From Hydractinia symbiolongicarpus (lineage: Eukaryota; Cnidaria; Hydrozoa; Anthoathecata; Hydractiniidae), in the NCBI RefSeq assembly GCF_029227915.1, contig NC_079887.1, positions 28,385,501 through 28,449,500 on the forward strand: 64,000 nt of DNA, in the 5' to 3' direction. Below the pieces are notes generated by a model. The model was given only the letters and a program-made list of their open reading frames with translations. It was not told the DNA's origin and made no database searches. How positions within the stretch are numbered: position 1 is the stretch's first letter; each line of letters opens with the position of its first letter. Shown here piece after piece: positions 37,920 to 51,340 of this stretch. The position numbers were made by a program, and so were the translations under genes.

Positions 37920-38900
37920 CGTAAATCCCGGCTTGGCCCGTATAGTCAAAAGTATACAAAGAAAGTACCCAGGGAGTAAACTCATTTCCCGAACGATTTT
38001 TTAAATTATTTTTTCACCACTAAAACGCATGAGACTTGTAGTTTTTAAAAATGTTTTCATTTTTGATGAGACGCTGAATAAAAGAAGTTTAATCGCCGGT
38101 AAACGAAAATCAGCGATTTCCCGTAAATCTCGGGCTTGGCCCGTATAGTCAAAAGTATACAAAGAAAGTACCCAGGGAGTAAACTCATTTCCCGAACGAT
38201 TTTTTAAATTACTTTTTCACCACTAAAACGCATGAGACTTGTAGTTTTTAAAAATGTTTCCATTTTTGATGAGACGCTGAATAAATGAAGTTTAATCGCC
38301 GGCAAACGAAAACCTGCGATTTCCCGTAAATCCTGGACTCGGCCCGTATAGTCAAAAGTATACAAAGAAAGTACCCAGGGAGAAAACTCATTTCCCAAAC
38401 GACTTTTTAAATTATTGTTTCACCACTAAAACGCATGAGACTTGTAGTTTTCAAGAATGTTTTCATTTTTAATGAGACGCTGAATAAAAGCAGTTTAATC
38501 GCCGGCAAACGAAAACCCGCGATTTCCCGTAAATCCCGGGCTTGGCACGTATAGTCGAATGTATACAAAGAAAGTACCCGGTGAGTAAACGCATTTCCAG
38601 AACGATTTTTTAAATTATTTTTTCACCACTAAAACGCATAAGACTTGTAGTTTTTAAAAATGTTTTCATTTTTGATGAGACGCTGAATAAAAGAAGTTTA
38701 ATCGCCGGCAAACGAAATCCCGCGTTTTCCCGTAAATCCGGGGCTTGGCCCGTATAGTCGAATGTATACAAAGAAAGTACCCAGGGAGTAAACTCATTTC
38801 CCGAATGATTTTTTAAATTTTTTTTTCGCCACTAAAACGCATGAGACTTGTAGTTTTCAAAAATGTTTTCATTTTTGATGAGACGCTTAATGAAAGAGGT
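37920..38900. repeat. Cassette X, copy at 37.9 kb
   Basis: The order is aatcccggcttgg; gccggtaaacgaaaatcagcg with aatctcggg; cctggactcgg with gggagaaaactc and gactttttaaattattgttt (38401); gttttcaagaatg/cag/ggcacg; and aatcccgcg/ccgggg. This is the order also found at 49.7, 51.9 and (minus one monomer) 55.6 kb, but with private changes such as cccggtgagtaaacgc near 38,578. Confidence 0.75.
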
Positions 38901-40318
38901 TTAATTGCCGGAAAACGAAAACCCGCGATTTCCCGTAAATCCCGGGCTTGGCCCGTATAGTCGAATGTATACAAAGAAAGTACCCTGTGAGTAAACTCAT
39001 TTCCAGAACGATTTTTTAAATTATTTTTTCACCACTAAACGCATGAGACTTGTAGTTTTCAAAAGTATTTTCATATTTGATGAGACGCTGAATAAAAGAA
39101 GTTTAATCGCCGGCAAACGAAAACCCGCGATTTCCCGTAAATCCCGGGCTTGGCCCGTATAGTCAAAAGTATACAAAGAAAGTACCCGGGGAGTAAACTC
39201 ATTTTCCGAACGAAATTTTAAATTACTTTTTCACCACTAAAACGCATGAGACTTGTAGTTTTTAAAAATGTTTTCATTTTTCATGAGACGTTGAATAAAA
39301 GCAGTTTAATCGCCGGCAAACGAAAACCCGCGATTTCCCGTAAATCCCGGGCTTGGCACGTATAGTCGAATGTATACAAAGAAAGTACCCTGTGAGTAAA
39401 CTCATTTCCAGAACGATTTTTTAAATTATTTTTTCACCACTAAAACGCATAAGACTTGTAGTTTTTAAAAATGTTTTCATTTTTGATGAGACGCTGAATA
39501 AAAGAAGTTTAATCGCCGGCAAACGAAAATCTGCGATTTCCGTAAATCCCGGACTCGGCCCGTATAGTCGAAAGTATACAAAGAAAGTACCCAGGGAGTA
39601 AACTCATTTCCCGAACGATTTTTTAAATTATTTTTGCACCACTAAAACGCATGAGACTTGTAGTTTTTAAAAATGTTTTCATTTTTGATGAGACGCTTAA
39701 TGAAAGAGGTTTAATCGCCGGCAAACGAAATCCCGCATTTTCCCGTAAATCCGGGGCTTGGCCCGTATAGTCGAATGTATACAAAGAAAGTACCCTGTGA
39801 GTAAACTCATTTCCAGAACGATTTTTTAAATTATTTTTTCACCACTAAACGCATGAGACTTGTAGTTTTCAAAAATATTTTCATATTTGATGAGACGCTG
39901 AATAAAAGAGGTTTAATCGCCGGCAAACGAAAACCCGCGATTTCCCGTAAATCCCGGGATTGGCCCGTATAGTCAAAAGTATACAAAGAAATTACGGGGG
40001 GAGTAAATTCATTTCCCGAACGAAATTTTAAATTACTTTTTCACCACTAATACGCATGAGACTTGTAGTTTTTAAAAATGTTTTCATTTTTCATGAGACG
40101 CTGAATAAAAGCAGTTTAATCGCCGGCAAACGAAAACCCGCGATTTCCCGTAAATCCCGGGCTTGGCACGTATAGTCGAATGTATACAAAGAAAGTACCC
40201 TGTGAGTAAACTCATTTCCAGAACGATTTTTTAAATTATTTTTTCACCACTAACACGCATGAGACTTGTAGTTTTCAAAATTGTTTTCATTTTTGATGAG
40301 ACGCTTAATGAAAGAGGT
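38901..40318. repeat. Heptamer higher-order repeat, copy 1 (1,418 bp)
   Basis: Markers ttaattgcc (38901, 40319, 41737), gaaaatctgcgatttccg (39525, 40943) and the unusual attacggggg (39991, 41409) are all 1,418 bp apart. The unit contains caaaagtattttc, catttt(c)cgaacgaaatttt, gtcgaaagtatac, atttttgcaccac and aatcccgcatttt boxes. All of these are specific to this block. Confidence 0.85.
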
Positions 40319-41736
40319 TTAATTGCCGGAAAACGAAAACCCGCGATTTCCCGTAAATCCCGGGCTTGGCCCGTATAGTCGAATGTATACAAAGAAAGTA
40401 CCCTGTGAGTAAACTCATTTCCAGAACGATTTTTTAAATTATTTTTTCACCACTAAACGCATGAGACTTGTAGTTTTCAAAAGTATTTTCATATTTGATG
40501 AGACGCTGAATAAAAGAAGTTTAATCGCCGGCAAACGAAAACCCGCGATTTCCCGTAAATCCCGGGCTTGGCCCGTATAGTCAAAAGTATACAAAGAAAG
40601 TACCCGGGGAGTAAACTCATTTTCCGAACGAAATTTTAAATTACTTTTTCACCACTAAAACGCATGAGACTTGTAGTTTTTAAAAATGTTTTCATTTTTC
40701 ATGAGACGTTGAATAAAAGCAGTTTAATCGCCGGCAAACGAAAACCCGCGATTTCCCGTAAATCCCGGGCTTGGCACGTATAGTCGAATGTATACAAAGA
40801 AAGTACCCTGTGAGTAAACTCATTTCCAGAACGATTTTTTAAATTATTTTTTCACCACTAAAACGCATAAGACTTGTAGTTTTTAAAAATGTTTTCATTT
40901 TTGATGAGACGCTGAATAAAAGAAGTTTAATCGCCGGCAAACGAAAATCTGCGATTTCCGTAAATCCCGGACTCGGCCCGTATAGTCGAAAGTATACAAA
41001 GAAAGTACCCAGGGAGTAAACTCATTTCCCGAACGATTTTTTAAATTATTTTTGCACCACTAAAACGCATGAGACTTGTAGTTTTTAAAAATGTTTTCAT
41101 TTTTGATGAGACGCTTAATGAAAGAGGTTTAATCGCCGGCAAACGAAATCCCGCATTTTCCCGTAAATCCGGGGCTTGGCCCGTATAGTCGAATGTATAC
41201 AAAGAAAGTACCCTGTGAGTAAACTCATTTCCAGAACGATTTTTTAAATTATTTTTTCACCACTAAACGCATGAGACTTGTAGTTTTCAAAAATATTTTC
41301 ATATTTGATGAGACGCTGAATAAAAGAGGTTTAATCGCCGGCAAACGAAAACCCGCGATTTCCCGTAAATCCCGGGATTGGCCCGTATAGTCAAAAGTAT
41401 ACAAAGAAATTACGGGGGGAGTAAATTCATTTCCCGAACGAAATTTTAAATTACTTTTTCACCACTAATACGCATGAGACTTGTAGTTTTTAAAAATGTT
41501 TTCATTTTTCATGAGACGCTGAATAAAAGCAGTTTAATCGCCGGCAAACGAAAACCCGCGATTTCCCGTAAATCCCGGGCTTGGCACGTATAGTCGAATG
41601 TATACAAAGAAAGTACCCTGTGAGTAAACTCATTTCCAGAACGATTTTTTAAATTATTTTTTCACCACTAACACGCATGAGACTTGTAGTTTTCAAAATT
41701 GTTTTCATTTTTGATGAGACGCTTAATGAAAGAGGT
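40319..41736. repeat. Heptamer higher-order repeat, copy 2 (1,418 bp)
   Basis: This is the tandem partner of copy 1, and the two look essentially identical by eye over the seven monomers. It ends with the cactaacacgc / caaaattg monomer that leads into the next ttaattgcc marker at 41737. Confidence 0.85.
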
Positions 41737-42141
41737 TTAATTGCCGGAAAACGAAAACCCGCGATTTCCCGTAAATCCCGGGCTTGGCCCGTATAGTCGA
41801 ATGTATACAAAGAAAGTACCCTGTGAGTAAACTCATTTCCAGAACGATTTTTTAAATTATTTTTTCACCACTAAACGCATGAGACTTGTAGTTTTCAAAA
41901 GTATTTTCATATTTGATGAGACGCTGAATAAAAGAAGTTTAATCGCCGGCAAACGAAAACCCGCGATTTCCCGTAAATCCCGGGCTTGGCACGTATAGTC
42001 GAATGTATACAAAGAAAGTACCCTGTGAGTAAACTCATTTCCAGAACGATTTTTTAAATTATTTTTTCACCACTAACACGCATGAGACTTGTAGTTTTCA
42101 AAATTGTTTTCATTTTTGATGAGACGCTTAATGAAAGAGGT
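41737..42141. repeat. Truncated heptamer copy, two monomers (405 bp)
   Basis: Only two monomers separate the ttaattgcc markers at 41737 and 42142. The second is chimeric: its left part (gaag, following caaaagtattttc) belongs to the second monomer of the heptamer, and near 41,985 it switches to ggcacg/cgaatg/ccctgtg followed by cactaacacgc, which belongs to the seventh. The result equals a heptamer with five monomers removed by one in-register exchange. Confidence 0.8.
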
Positions 42142-43914
42142 TTAATTGCCGGAAAACGAAAACCCGCGATTTCCCGTAAATCCCGGGCTTGGCCCGTATA
42201 GTCGAATGTATACAAAGAAAGTACCCTGTGAGTAAACTCATTTCCAGAACGATTTTTTAAATTATTTTTTCACCACTAAACGCATGAGACTTGTAGTTTT
42301 CAAAAGTATTTTCATATTTGATGAGACGCTGAATAAAAGAAGTTTAATCGCCGGCTAACGAAAACCCGCGATTTCCCGTAAATCCCGGGCTTGGCCCGTA
42401 TAGTCAAAAGTATACAAAGAAAGTACCCGGGGAGTAAACTCATTTTCCGAACGAAATTTTAAATTACTTTTTCACCACTAAAACGCATGAGACTTGTAGT
42501 TTTTAAAAATGTTTTCATTTTTCATGAGACGTTGAATAAAAGCAGTTTAATCGCCGGCAAACGAAAACCCGCGATTTCCCGTAAATCCCGGGCTTGGCAC
42601 GTATAGTCGAATGTATACAAAGAAAGTACCCTGTGAGTAAACTCATTTCCAGAACGATTTTTTAAATTATTTTTTCACCACTAAAACGCATAAGACTTGT
42701 AGTTTTTAAAAATGTTTTCATTTTTGATGAGACGCTGAATAAAAGAAGTTTAATCGCCGGCAAACGAAAATCTGCGATTTCCGTAAATCCCGGACTCGGC
42801 CCGTATAGTCGAAAGTATACAAAGAAAGTACCCAGGGAGTAAACTCATTTCCCGAACGATTTTTTAAATTATTTTTGCACCACTAAAACGCATGAGACTT
42901 GTAGTTTTTAAAAATGTTTTCATTTTTGATGAGACGCTTAATGAAAGAGGTTTAATCGCCGGCAAACGAAATCCCGCATTTTCCCGTAAATCCGGGGCTT
43001 GGCCCGTATAGTCGAATGTATACAAAGAAAGTACCCTGTGAGTAAACTCATTTCCCGAACGATTTTTTAAATTATTATTTCACCACTATAGCCCATGAGA
43101 CTTGTAGTTTTTAAAAATGTTTTCATTTTTGATGAGACGCTGAATAAAAGAAGTTTAATCGCCGGCAAACGAAAATCTGCGATTTCCGTAAATCCCGGAC
43201 TCGGCCCGTATAGTCGAAAGTATACAAAGAAAGTACCCAGGGAGTAAACTCATTTCCCGAACGATTTTTTAAATTATTTTTGCACCACTAAAACGCATGA
43301 GACTTGTAGTTTTTAAAAATGTTTTCATTTTTGATGAGACGCTTAATGAAAGAGGTTTAATCGCCGGCAAACGAAATCCCGCATTTTCCCGTAAATCCGG
43401 GGCTTGGCCCGTATAGTCGAATGTATACAAAGAAAGTACCCTGTGAGTAAACTCATTTCCAGAACGATTTTTTAAATTATTTTTTCACCACTAAACGCAT
43501 GAGACTTGTAGTTTTCAAAAATATTTTCATATTTGATGAGACGCTGAATAAAAGAAGTTTAATCGCCGGCAAACGAAAACCCGCGATTTCCCGTAAATCC
43601 CGGGATTGGCCCGTATAGTCAAAAGTATACAAAGAAATTACGGGGGGAGTAAATTCATTTCCCGAACGAAATTTTAAATTACTTTTTCACCACTAATACG
43701 CATGAGACTTGTAGTTTTTAAAAATGTTTTCATTTTTCATGAGACGCTGAATAAAAGCAGTTTAATCGCCGGCAAACGAAAACCCGCGATTTCCCGTAAA
43801 TCCCGGGCTTGGCACGTATAGTCGAATGTATACAAAGAAAGTACCCTGTGAGTAAACTCATTTCCAGAACGATTTTTTAAATTATTTTTTCACCACTAAC
43901 ACGCATGAGACTTG
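42142..43914. repeat. Heptamer copy 3 with an inserted dimer duplication
   Basis: This copy resumes the heptamer order but carries gaaaatctgcgatttccg twice, at 42766 and 43171 (405 bp). The attacggggg marker is therefore 2,228 bp from its predecessor (43637 against 41409), a distance that also includes the truncated copy. At the dimer junction the unusual sequence cactatagcccatgag occurs near 43,083 and nowhere else that I noticed. Confidence 0.75.
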
Positions 43915-45290
43915 TAGTTTTCAAGAATGTTTTCATTTTTAATGAGACGTTGAATAAAAGCAGTTTAATCGCCGGCAAACGAAATCCCGCGTTTTCCCGT
44001 AAATCCGGGGCTTGGTCCGCATAGTCGAATGTATACAAAGAAAGTATCCAGGGAGTAAACTCATTTCCCGAACAATTTTTTAAATTTTTTTTTCACCACT
44101 AAAACACATGAGACTTGTACTTTTCAAAAATGTTTTTATTTTTGATGAGACGCTTAATGAAAGAGGTTTAATCGCCGGAAAACGAAAACCCGCGATTTCC
44201 CGTAAATCCCGGGCTTGGCCCGTATAGTCGAATGTATACAAAGAAAGTACCCTGTGAGTAAACTCATTTCCAGAACGATTTTTTAAATTATTTTTTCACC
44301 ACTAAACGCATGAGACTTGTAGTTTTCAAAAATATTTTCATATTTGATGAGACGCTGAATAAAAGAAGTTTAATCGCCGGCAAACGAAAACCTGCAATTT
44401 TCCTAAATCCCGGACTCGGCCCGTATAGTCAAAAGAATACAAAGAAAGTACCCAGGGAGTAAACTCATTTCCAGAACGATTTTTTAAATTATTTTTTCAC
44501 CACTAAAACGCATGAGACTTTTAGTTTTCAAAAATGTTTTCATTTTTGATGAGACGCTTAATGAAAGAGGTTTAATCGCCGGCAAACGAAATCCCGCGTT
44601 TTCCCGTAAATCCGGGGCTTGGCCCGTATAGTCGAATGTATACAAAGAAAGTATCCAGGGAGTAAACTCATTTCCCGAACGATTTTTTAAATTATTTTTT
44701 CACCACTAAAACACATGAGACTTGTACTTTTTAAAAATGTTTTTATTTTTGATGAGACGCTTTATGAAAGAGGTTTAATCGCCGGAAAACGAAAACCCGC
44801 GATTTCCCGTAAATCCCGGGCTTGGCCCGTATAGTCGAATGTATACAAAGAAAGTACCCTGTGAGTAAATCCATTTCCAGAACGATTTTTTAAATTATTT
44901 TTTCACCACTAAACGCATGAGACTTGTAGTTTTCAAAAATATTTTCATATTTGATGAGACGCTGAATAAAAGGAGTTCAATCGCCGGCAAACGAAAACCT
45001 GCGATTTCCCTAAATCCCGGACTCGGCCCGTATAGTCAAAAGTATACAAAGAAAGTACCAAGGGAGTAAACCCATTTCCAGAACGATTTTTTAAATTATT
45101 TTTTCACCACTAAAACGCATAAGACTTGTAGTTTTTAAAAATGTTTTCATTTTTGATGCGACGCTGAATAAAAGAAGTTTAATCGCCGGCAAACGAAAAC
45201 CCGCGATTTCCCGTTAATCCCGGGCTTGGCCCGTATAGTTAAAAGTATACAAAGAAAGTACCCAGGGAGTAAACACATTTCCCGAACGAT
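43915..45290. repeat. Cassette Y, copy at 43.9 kb
   Basis: The order is gttttcaagaatg/gacgttgaat with aatcccgcg; gtacttttc; cctgcaattttcc; gacttttag; gtacttttt; gttcaatcgcc (44975); gatgcgacgctg with gttaatcccggg. This matches the 26.7- and 34.4-kb copies about 17 and 9 kb away. Private differences include ggtccgcatag near 44,015, cccgaacaatt near 44,070, and restoration of caccactaaacgc in place of caccataaacgc. Confidence 0.75.
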
Positions 45291-47930
45291 TTTTTAAATT
45301 ATTTTTTTACCACTAAACGCATGAGACTTGTAGTTTTCAAAAATATTTTCATATTTGATGTGACGCTGAATAAAAGAAGTTTAATCGTCGGCAAACGAAA
45401 ATCCGCGATTTCGCGTAAATCCCGGACTCGGCCAGTATATTCGAATGTATACAAAGAAAGTATCCAGGGAGTAAACTAATTTCCCAAACGATTTTTTAAA
45501 TTTTTTTTTCACCACTAAAACACATGAGACTTGTAGTTTTCAAAATTGTTTTCATTTTTGATGAGACGCTTAATGAAAGAGGTTTAATCGCCGGAAAACG
45601 AAAACCCGCGATTTCCCGTAAATCCCGGGCTTGGCCCGTATAGTCGAATGTATACAAAGAAAGTACCCTGTGAGTAAACTCATTTCCAGAACGATTTTTT
45701 AAATTATTTTTTCACCACTAAACGCATGAGACTTGTAGTTTTCAAAAATATTTTCATATTTGATGAGACGCTGAATAAAAGAAGTTTAATCGCCGGCAAA
45801 CGAAAACCCGCGATTTCCCGTAAATCCCGGGCTTGGCCCGTATAGTCAAAAGTATACAAAGAAAGTACCAAGGGAGTAAACCCATTTCCAGAACGATTTT
45901 TTAAATTATTTTTTCACCACTAAAACGCATAAGACTTGTAGTTTTTAAAAATGTTTTCATTTTTGATGCGACGCTGAATAAAAGAAGTTTAATCGCCGGC
46001 AAACGAAAACCCGCGATTTCCCGTTAATCCCGGGCTTGGCCCGTATAGTTAAAAGTATACAAAGAAAGTACCCAGGGAGTAAACACATTTCCCGAACGAT
46101 TTTTTAAATTATTTTTTTACCACTAAACGCATGAGACTTGTAGTTTTCAAAAATATTTTCATATTTGATGTGACGCTGAATAAAAGAAGTTTAATCGTCG
46201 GCAAACGAAAATCCGCGATTTCCCGTAAATCCCGGACTCGGCCAGTATATTCGAATGTATACAAAGAAAGTATCCAGGGAGTAAACTAATTTCCCAAACG
46301 ATTTTTTAAATTTTTTTTTCACCACTAAAACACATGAGACTTGTAGTTTTCAAAATTGTTTTCATTTTTGATGAGACGCTTAATGAAATAGGTTTAATCG
46401 CCGGAAAACGAAAACCCGCGATTTCCCGTAAATCCCGGGCTTGGCCCGTATAGTCGAATGTATACAAAGAAAGTACCCTGTGAGTAAACTCATTTCCAGA
46501 ACGATTTTTTAAATTATTTTTTCACCACTAAACGCATGAGACTTGTAGTTTTCAAAAATATTTTCATATTTGATGAGACGCTGAATAAAAGAAGTTTAAT
46601 CGCCGGCAAACGAAAACCCGCGATTTCCCGTAAATCCCGGGCTTGGCCCGTATTGTCAAAAGTATACAAAGAAAGTACCCAGGGAGTAAACTCATTTCCC
46701 GAACGAAATTTTAAATTACTTTTTCACCACTAAAACGCATGACACTTGTAGTTTTTAAAAATGTTTTCATTTTTCATGAGACGCTGAATAAAAGCAGTTT
46801 AATCGCCGGCAAACGAAAACCCACGATTTCCCGTAAATCCCGGGCTTGGCCCGTATAGTCGAATGTATACAAAGAAAGTACCCTGTGAGTAAACCCATTT
46901 CCAGAACGATTTTTTAAATTATTTTTTCACCACTAAACGCATGAGACTTGTAGTTTTCAAAAATATTTTCATATTTGATGAGACGCTGAATAAAAGGAGT
47001 TCAATCGCCGGCAAACGAAAACCTGCGATTTCCCTAAATCCCGGACTCGGCCCGTATAGTCAAAAGTATACAAAGAAAGTACCAAGGGAGTAAACCCATT
47101 TCCAGAACGATTTTTTAAATTATTTTTTCACCACTAAAACGCATAAGACTTGTAGTTTTTAAAAATGTTTTCATTTTTGATGCGACGCTGAATAAAAGAA
47201 GTTTAATCGCCGGCAAACGAAAACCCGCGATTTCCCGTTAATCCCGGGCTTGGCCCGTATAGTTAAAAGTATACAAAGAAAGTACCCAGGGAGTAAACAC
47301 ATTTCCCGAACGATTTTTTAAATTATTTTTTTACCACTAAACGCATGAGACTTGTAGTTTTCAAAAATATTTTCATATTTGATGTGACGCTGAATAAAAG
47401 AAGTTTAATCGTCGGCAAACGAAAATCCGCGATTTCCCGTAAATCCCGGACTCGGCCAGTATATTCGAATGTATACAAAGAAAGTATCCAGGGAGTAAAC
47501 TAATTTCCCAAACGATTTTTTAAATTTTTTTTTCACCACTAAAACACATGAGACTTGTAGTTTTCAAAAATGTTTTCATTTTTGATGAGACGCTTAATGA
47601 AAGAGGTTTAATCGCCGGAAAACGAAAACCCGCGATTTCCCGTAAATCCCGGGCTTGGCCCGTATAGTCGAATGTATACAAAGAAAGTACCCTGTGAGTA
47701 AACTCATTTCCAGAACGATTTTTTAAATTATTTTTTCACCACTAAACGCATGAGACTTGTAGTTTTCAAAAATATTTTCATATTTGATGAGACGCTGAAT
47801 AAAAGAAGTTTAATCGCCGGCAAACGAAAACCCGCGATTTCCCGTAAATCCCGGGCTTGGCCCGTATTGTCAAAAGTATACAAAGAAAGTACCCAGGGAG
47901 TAAACTCATTTCCCAAACGAAATTTTAAAT
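45291..47930. repeat. Tetramer and hexamer-spaced segment (810 and 1,214 bp)
   Basis: agtaccaaggg occurs at about 45054, 45864 and 47078, and gccagtatattcg at 45431, 46241 and 47455, giving 810 and 1,214 bp. The four-monomer unit is gttaatcccggg; gtcggcaaacgaaaatccgc with gccagtatattcg; gaggtt/cggaaaacg; and gaag. The longer period adds a cag copy and a gttcaatcgcc copy. aattgttttc near 45,545 and 46,355 becomes aatgttttc near 47,570. Confidence 0.75.
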
Positions 47931-49110
47931 TACTTTTTCACCACTAAAACGCATGACACTTGTAGTTTTTAAAAATGTTTTCATTTTTCATGAGACGCTG
48001 AATAAAAGCAGTTTAATCGCCGGCAAACGAAAACCCACGATTTCCCGTAAATCCCGGGCTTGGCACGTATAGTCGAATGTATACAAAGAAAGTACCCTGT
48101 GAGTAAACTCATTTCCAGAACGATTTTTTAAATTATTTTTTCACCACTAAAACGCATGAGACTTGTAGTTTTCAAGAATGTTTTCATTTTTAATGAGACG
48201 CTGAATAAAAGCAGTTTAATCGCTGGCAAACGAAAACCCGCGATTTCCCGTAAATCCCGGGCTTGGCACGTATAGTCGAATGTATACAAAGAAAGTACCC
48301 TGTGAGTAAACTCATTTCCAGAACGATTTTCTAAATTATTTTTTCACCACTAAAACGCATAAGACTTGTAGTTTTTAAAAATGTTTTCATTTTTGATGAG
48401 ACGCTGAATAAAATAAGTTTAATCGCCGGCAAACGAAAACCCGCGATTTCCCGTAAATCCCGGCTTGGCCCGTATAGTCAAAAGTATACAAAGAAAGTAC
48501 CCAGGGAGTAAACTCATTTCCCAAACGATTTTTTAAATTATTATTTCACCACTAAAACGCATGAGACTTGTAGTTTTCAAAAATGTTTTAATTTTTGATG
48601 AAACGCTGAATAAAAGAAGTTTAATCGCCGGCAAACGAAAACCCGCGATTTCCCGTAAATCCCGGGCTTGGCCCGTATAGTCGAATGTATACAAAGAAAG
48701 TACCCTGTGAGTAAACTCATTTCCAGAACGATTTTTTAAATTATTTTTTCACCACTAAACGCATGAGACTTGTAGTTTTCAAAAATATTTTCATATTTGA
48801 TGAGACGCTGAATAAAAGAAGTTTAATCGCCGGCAAACGAAAACCCGCGATTTCCCGTAAATCCCGGGCTTGGCCCGTATAGTCAAAAGTATACAAAGAA
48901 AGTACCCAGGGAGTAAACTCATTTCCCGAACGAAATTTTAAATTACTTTTTCACCACTAAAACGCATGAGACTTGTAGTTTTTAAAAATGTATTCATTTT
49001 TCATAAGACGCTGAATAAAAGCAGTTTAATCGCCGGCAAACGAAAACCCGCGATTTCCCGTAAATCCCAGGCTTGGCACGTATAGTCGAATGTATACAAA
49101 GAAAGTACCC
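47931..49110. repeat. Segment matched at 53.9-55.0 kb (offset about 5,879 bp)
   Basis: The rare boxes cgctggcaaacg (about 48222), gattttctaaatt, aaaataagttt (48410) and cccaggcttggcacg recur in the same order downstream (aataagttt 48412 and 54291). This gives a 5,879-bp offset, or 29 monomers. The copies differ at scattered bases (for example gattttccg near 54,121 and gaatgcatac near 54,563). Confidence 0.75.
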
Positions 49111-51340
49111 TGTGAGTAAACTCATTTCCAGAGCGATTTTTTAAATTATTTTTTCACCACTAAAACGCACGAGACTTGTAGTTTTCAAGAATGTTTTCAT
49201 TTTTAATGAGACGTTGAATAAAAGCAGTTTAATCGCCGGCAAACGAAAACCCGCAATTTCCCGTAAATCCCGGGCTTGGCCCGTATAGTCAAAAGTATAC
49301 AAAGAAAGTACCCAGGGAGTAAACTCATTTCCCGAACGATTTTTTAAATTACTTTTTCACCACTAAAAGGCATGTGACTTGTAGTTTTTAAAAATGTTTT
49401 CATTTTTGATGAGACGCTGAATAAATGAAGTTTAATCGCCAGCAAACGAAAACCTGCGATTTCCCGTAAATCCTGCACTCGGCCGTATAGTCAAAAGTAT
49501 ACAAAGAAAGTACACAGGGAGTAAACTCATTTCTTAAACGATTTTTTAAATTATTATTTCACCACTAAAACGCATGAGACTTGTAGTTTTCAAGAATGTT
49601 TTCATTTTTAATGAGACGCTGAATAAAAGCAGTTTAATCGCCGGCAAACGAAAACCCGCGATTTCCCGTAAATCCCGGCTTGGCCCGTATAGTCAAAAGT
49701 ATACAAAGAAAGTACCCAGGGAGTAAACTCATTTCCCGAACGATTTTTTAAATTATTTTTTCACCACTAAAACGCATGAGACTTGTAGTTTTTAAAAATG
49801 TTTTCATTTTTGATGAGACGCTGAATAAAAGAAGTTTAATCGCCGGTAAACGAAAATCAGCGATTTCCCGTAAATCTCGGGCTTGGCCCGTATAGTCAAA
49901 AGTATACAAAGAAAGTACCCAGGGAGTAAACTCATTTCCCGAACGATTTTTTAAATTACTTTTTCACCACTAAAACGCATGAGACTTGTAGTTTTTAAAA
50001 ATGTTTCCATTTTTGATGAGACGCTGAATAAATGAAGTTTAATCGCCGGCAAACGAAAACCTGCGATTTCCCGTAAATCCTGGACTCGGTCCGTATAGTC
50101 AAAAGTATACAAAGAAAGTACCCAGGGAGAAAACTCATTTCCCAAACGACTTTTTAAATTATTGTTTCGCCACTAAAACGCATGAGACTTGTAGTTTTCA
50201 AGAATGTTTTCATTTTTAATGAGACGCTGAATAAAAGCAGTTTAATCGCCGGCAAATGAAAACCCGCGATTTCCCGTAAATCCCGGGCTTGGCACGTATA
50301 GTCGAATGTATACAAAGAAAGTACCCTGTGAGTAAACTCATTTCCAGAACGATTTTTTAAATTATTTTTTCACCACTAAAACGCATAAGACTTGTAGTTT
50401 CTAAGAATGTTTTCATTTTTGATGAGACGCTGAATAAAAGAAGTTTAATCGCCGGCAAACGAAATCCCGCGTTTTCCCGTAAATCCGGGGCTTGGCCCGT
50501 ATAGTCGAATGTATACAAAGAAAGTACCCAGGGAGTAAACTCATTTCCCGAATGATTTTTTAAATTTTTTTTTCGCCACTAAAACGCATGAGACTTGTAG
50601 TTTTCAAAAATGTTTTCATTTTTGATGAGACGCTTAATGAAAGAGGTTTAATCGCCGGAAAACGAAAACCCGCGATTTCCCGTAAATCCCGGGCTTGGCC
50701 CGTATAGTCGAATGTATACAAAGAAAGTACCCTGTGAGTAAACTCATTTCCAGAACGATTTTTTAAATTATTTTTTCACCACTAAACGCATGAGACTTGT
50801 AGTTTTCAAAAATATTTTCATATTTGATGAGACGCTGAATAAAAGAAGTTTAATCGCCGGCAAACGAAAACCAGCGATTTCCCGTAAATCCCGGGCTTGG
50901 CCCGTATAGTCAAAAGTATACAAAGAAAGTACCCGGGGAGTAAACTCATTTCCCAAACGAAATTTTAAATTACTTTTTCACCACTAAAACGCATGAGACT
51001 TGTAGTTTTTAAAAATGTTTTCATTTTTCATGAGACGCTGAATAAAAGCAGTTTAATCGCCGGCAAACGAAAACCCGCGATTTCCCGTAAATCCCGGGCT
51101 TGGCACGTATAGTCGAATGTATACAAAGAAAGTACCCTGTGAGTAAACTCATTTCCAGAACGATTTTTTAAATTATTTTTTCACCACTAAAACGCATAAG
51201 ACTTGTAGTTTTTAAAAATGTTTTCATTTTTGATGAGACGCTGAATAAAAGAAGTTTAATCGCCGGCAAACGAAAATCTGCGATTTCCCGTAAATCCCGG
51301 ACTCGACCCGTATAGTCAAAAGTATACAAAGAAAGTACCC
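49111..51340. repeat. 11-monomer tandem duplication, copy 1 (2,230 bp)
   Basis: All markers recur 2,230 bp downstream (gagcgatttt 49131 and 51361; gactttttaaatt 50148 and 52378). Line-by-line comparison by eye found only two substitutions (49991/52221 and 50083/52313), about 99.9% identity. The unit contains a complete cassette X from about 49.67 kb and ends in a gaaaatctgcg / cggactcgacccg monomer. Confidence 0.9.

Noticed and set aside
39980-40010. attacggggggag as a possible regulatory site or G-rich structure
   Set aside because: It is a local variant of the gtacccggggag box, copied with the heptamer unit (39991, 41409, 43637). A single G6 run cannot form a quadruplex on its own.
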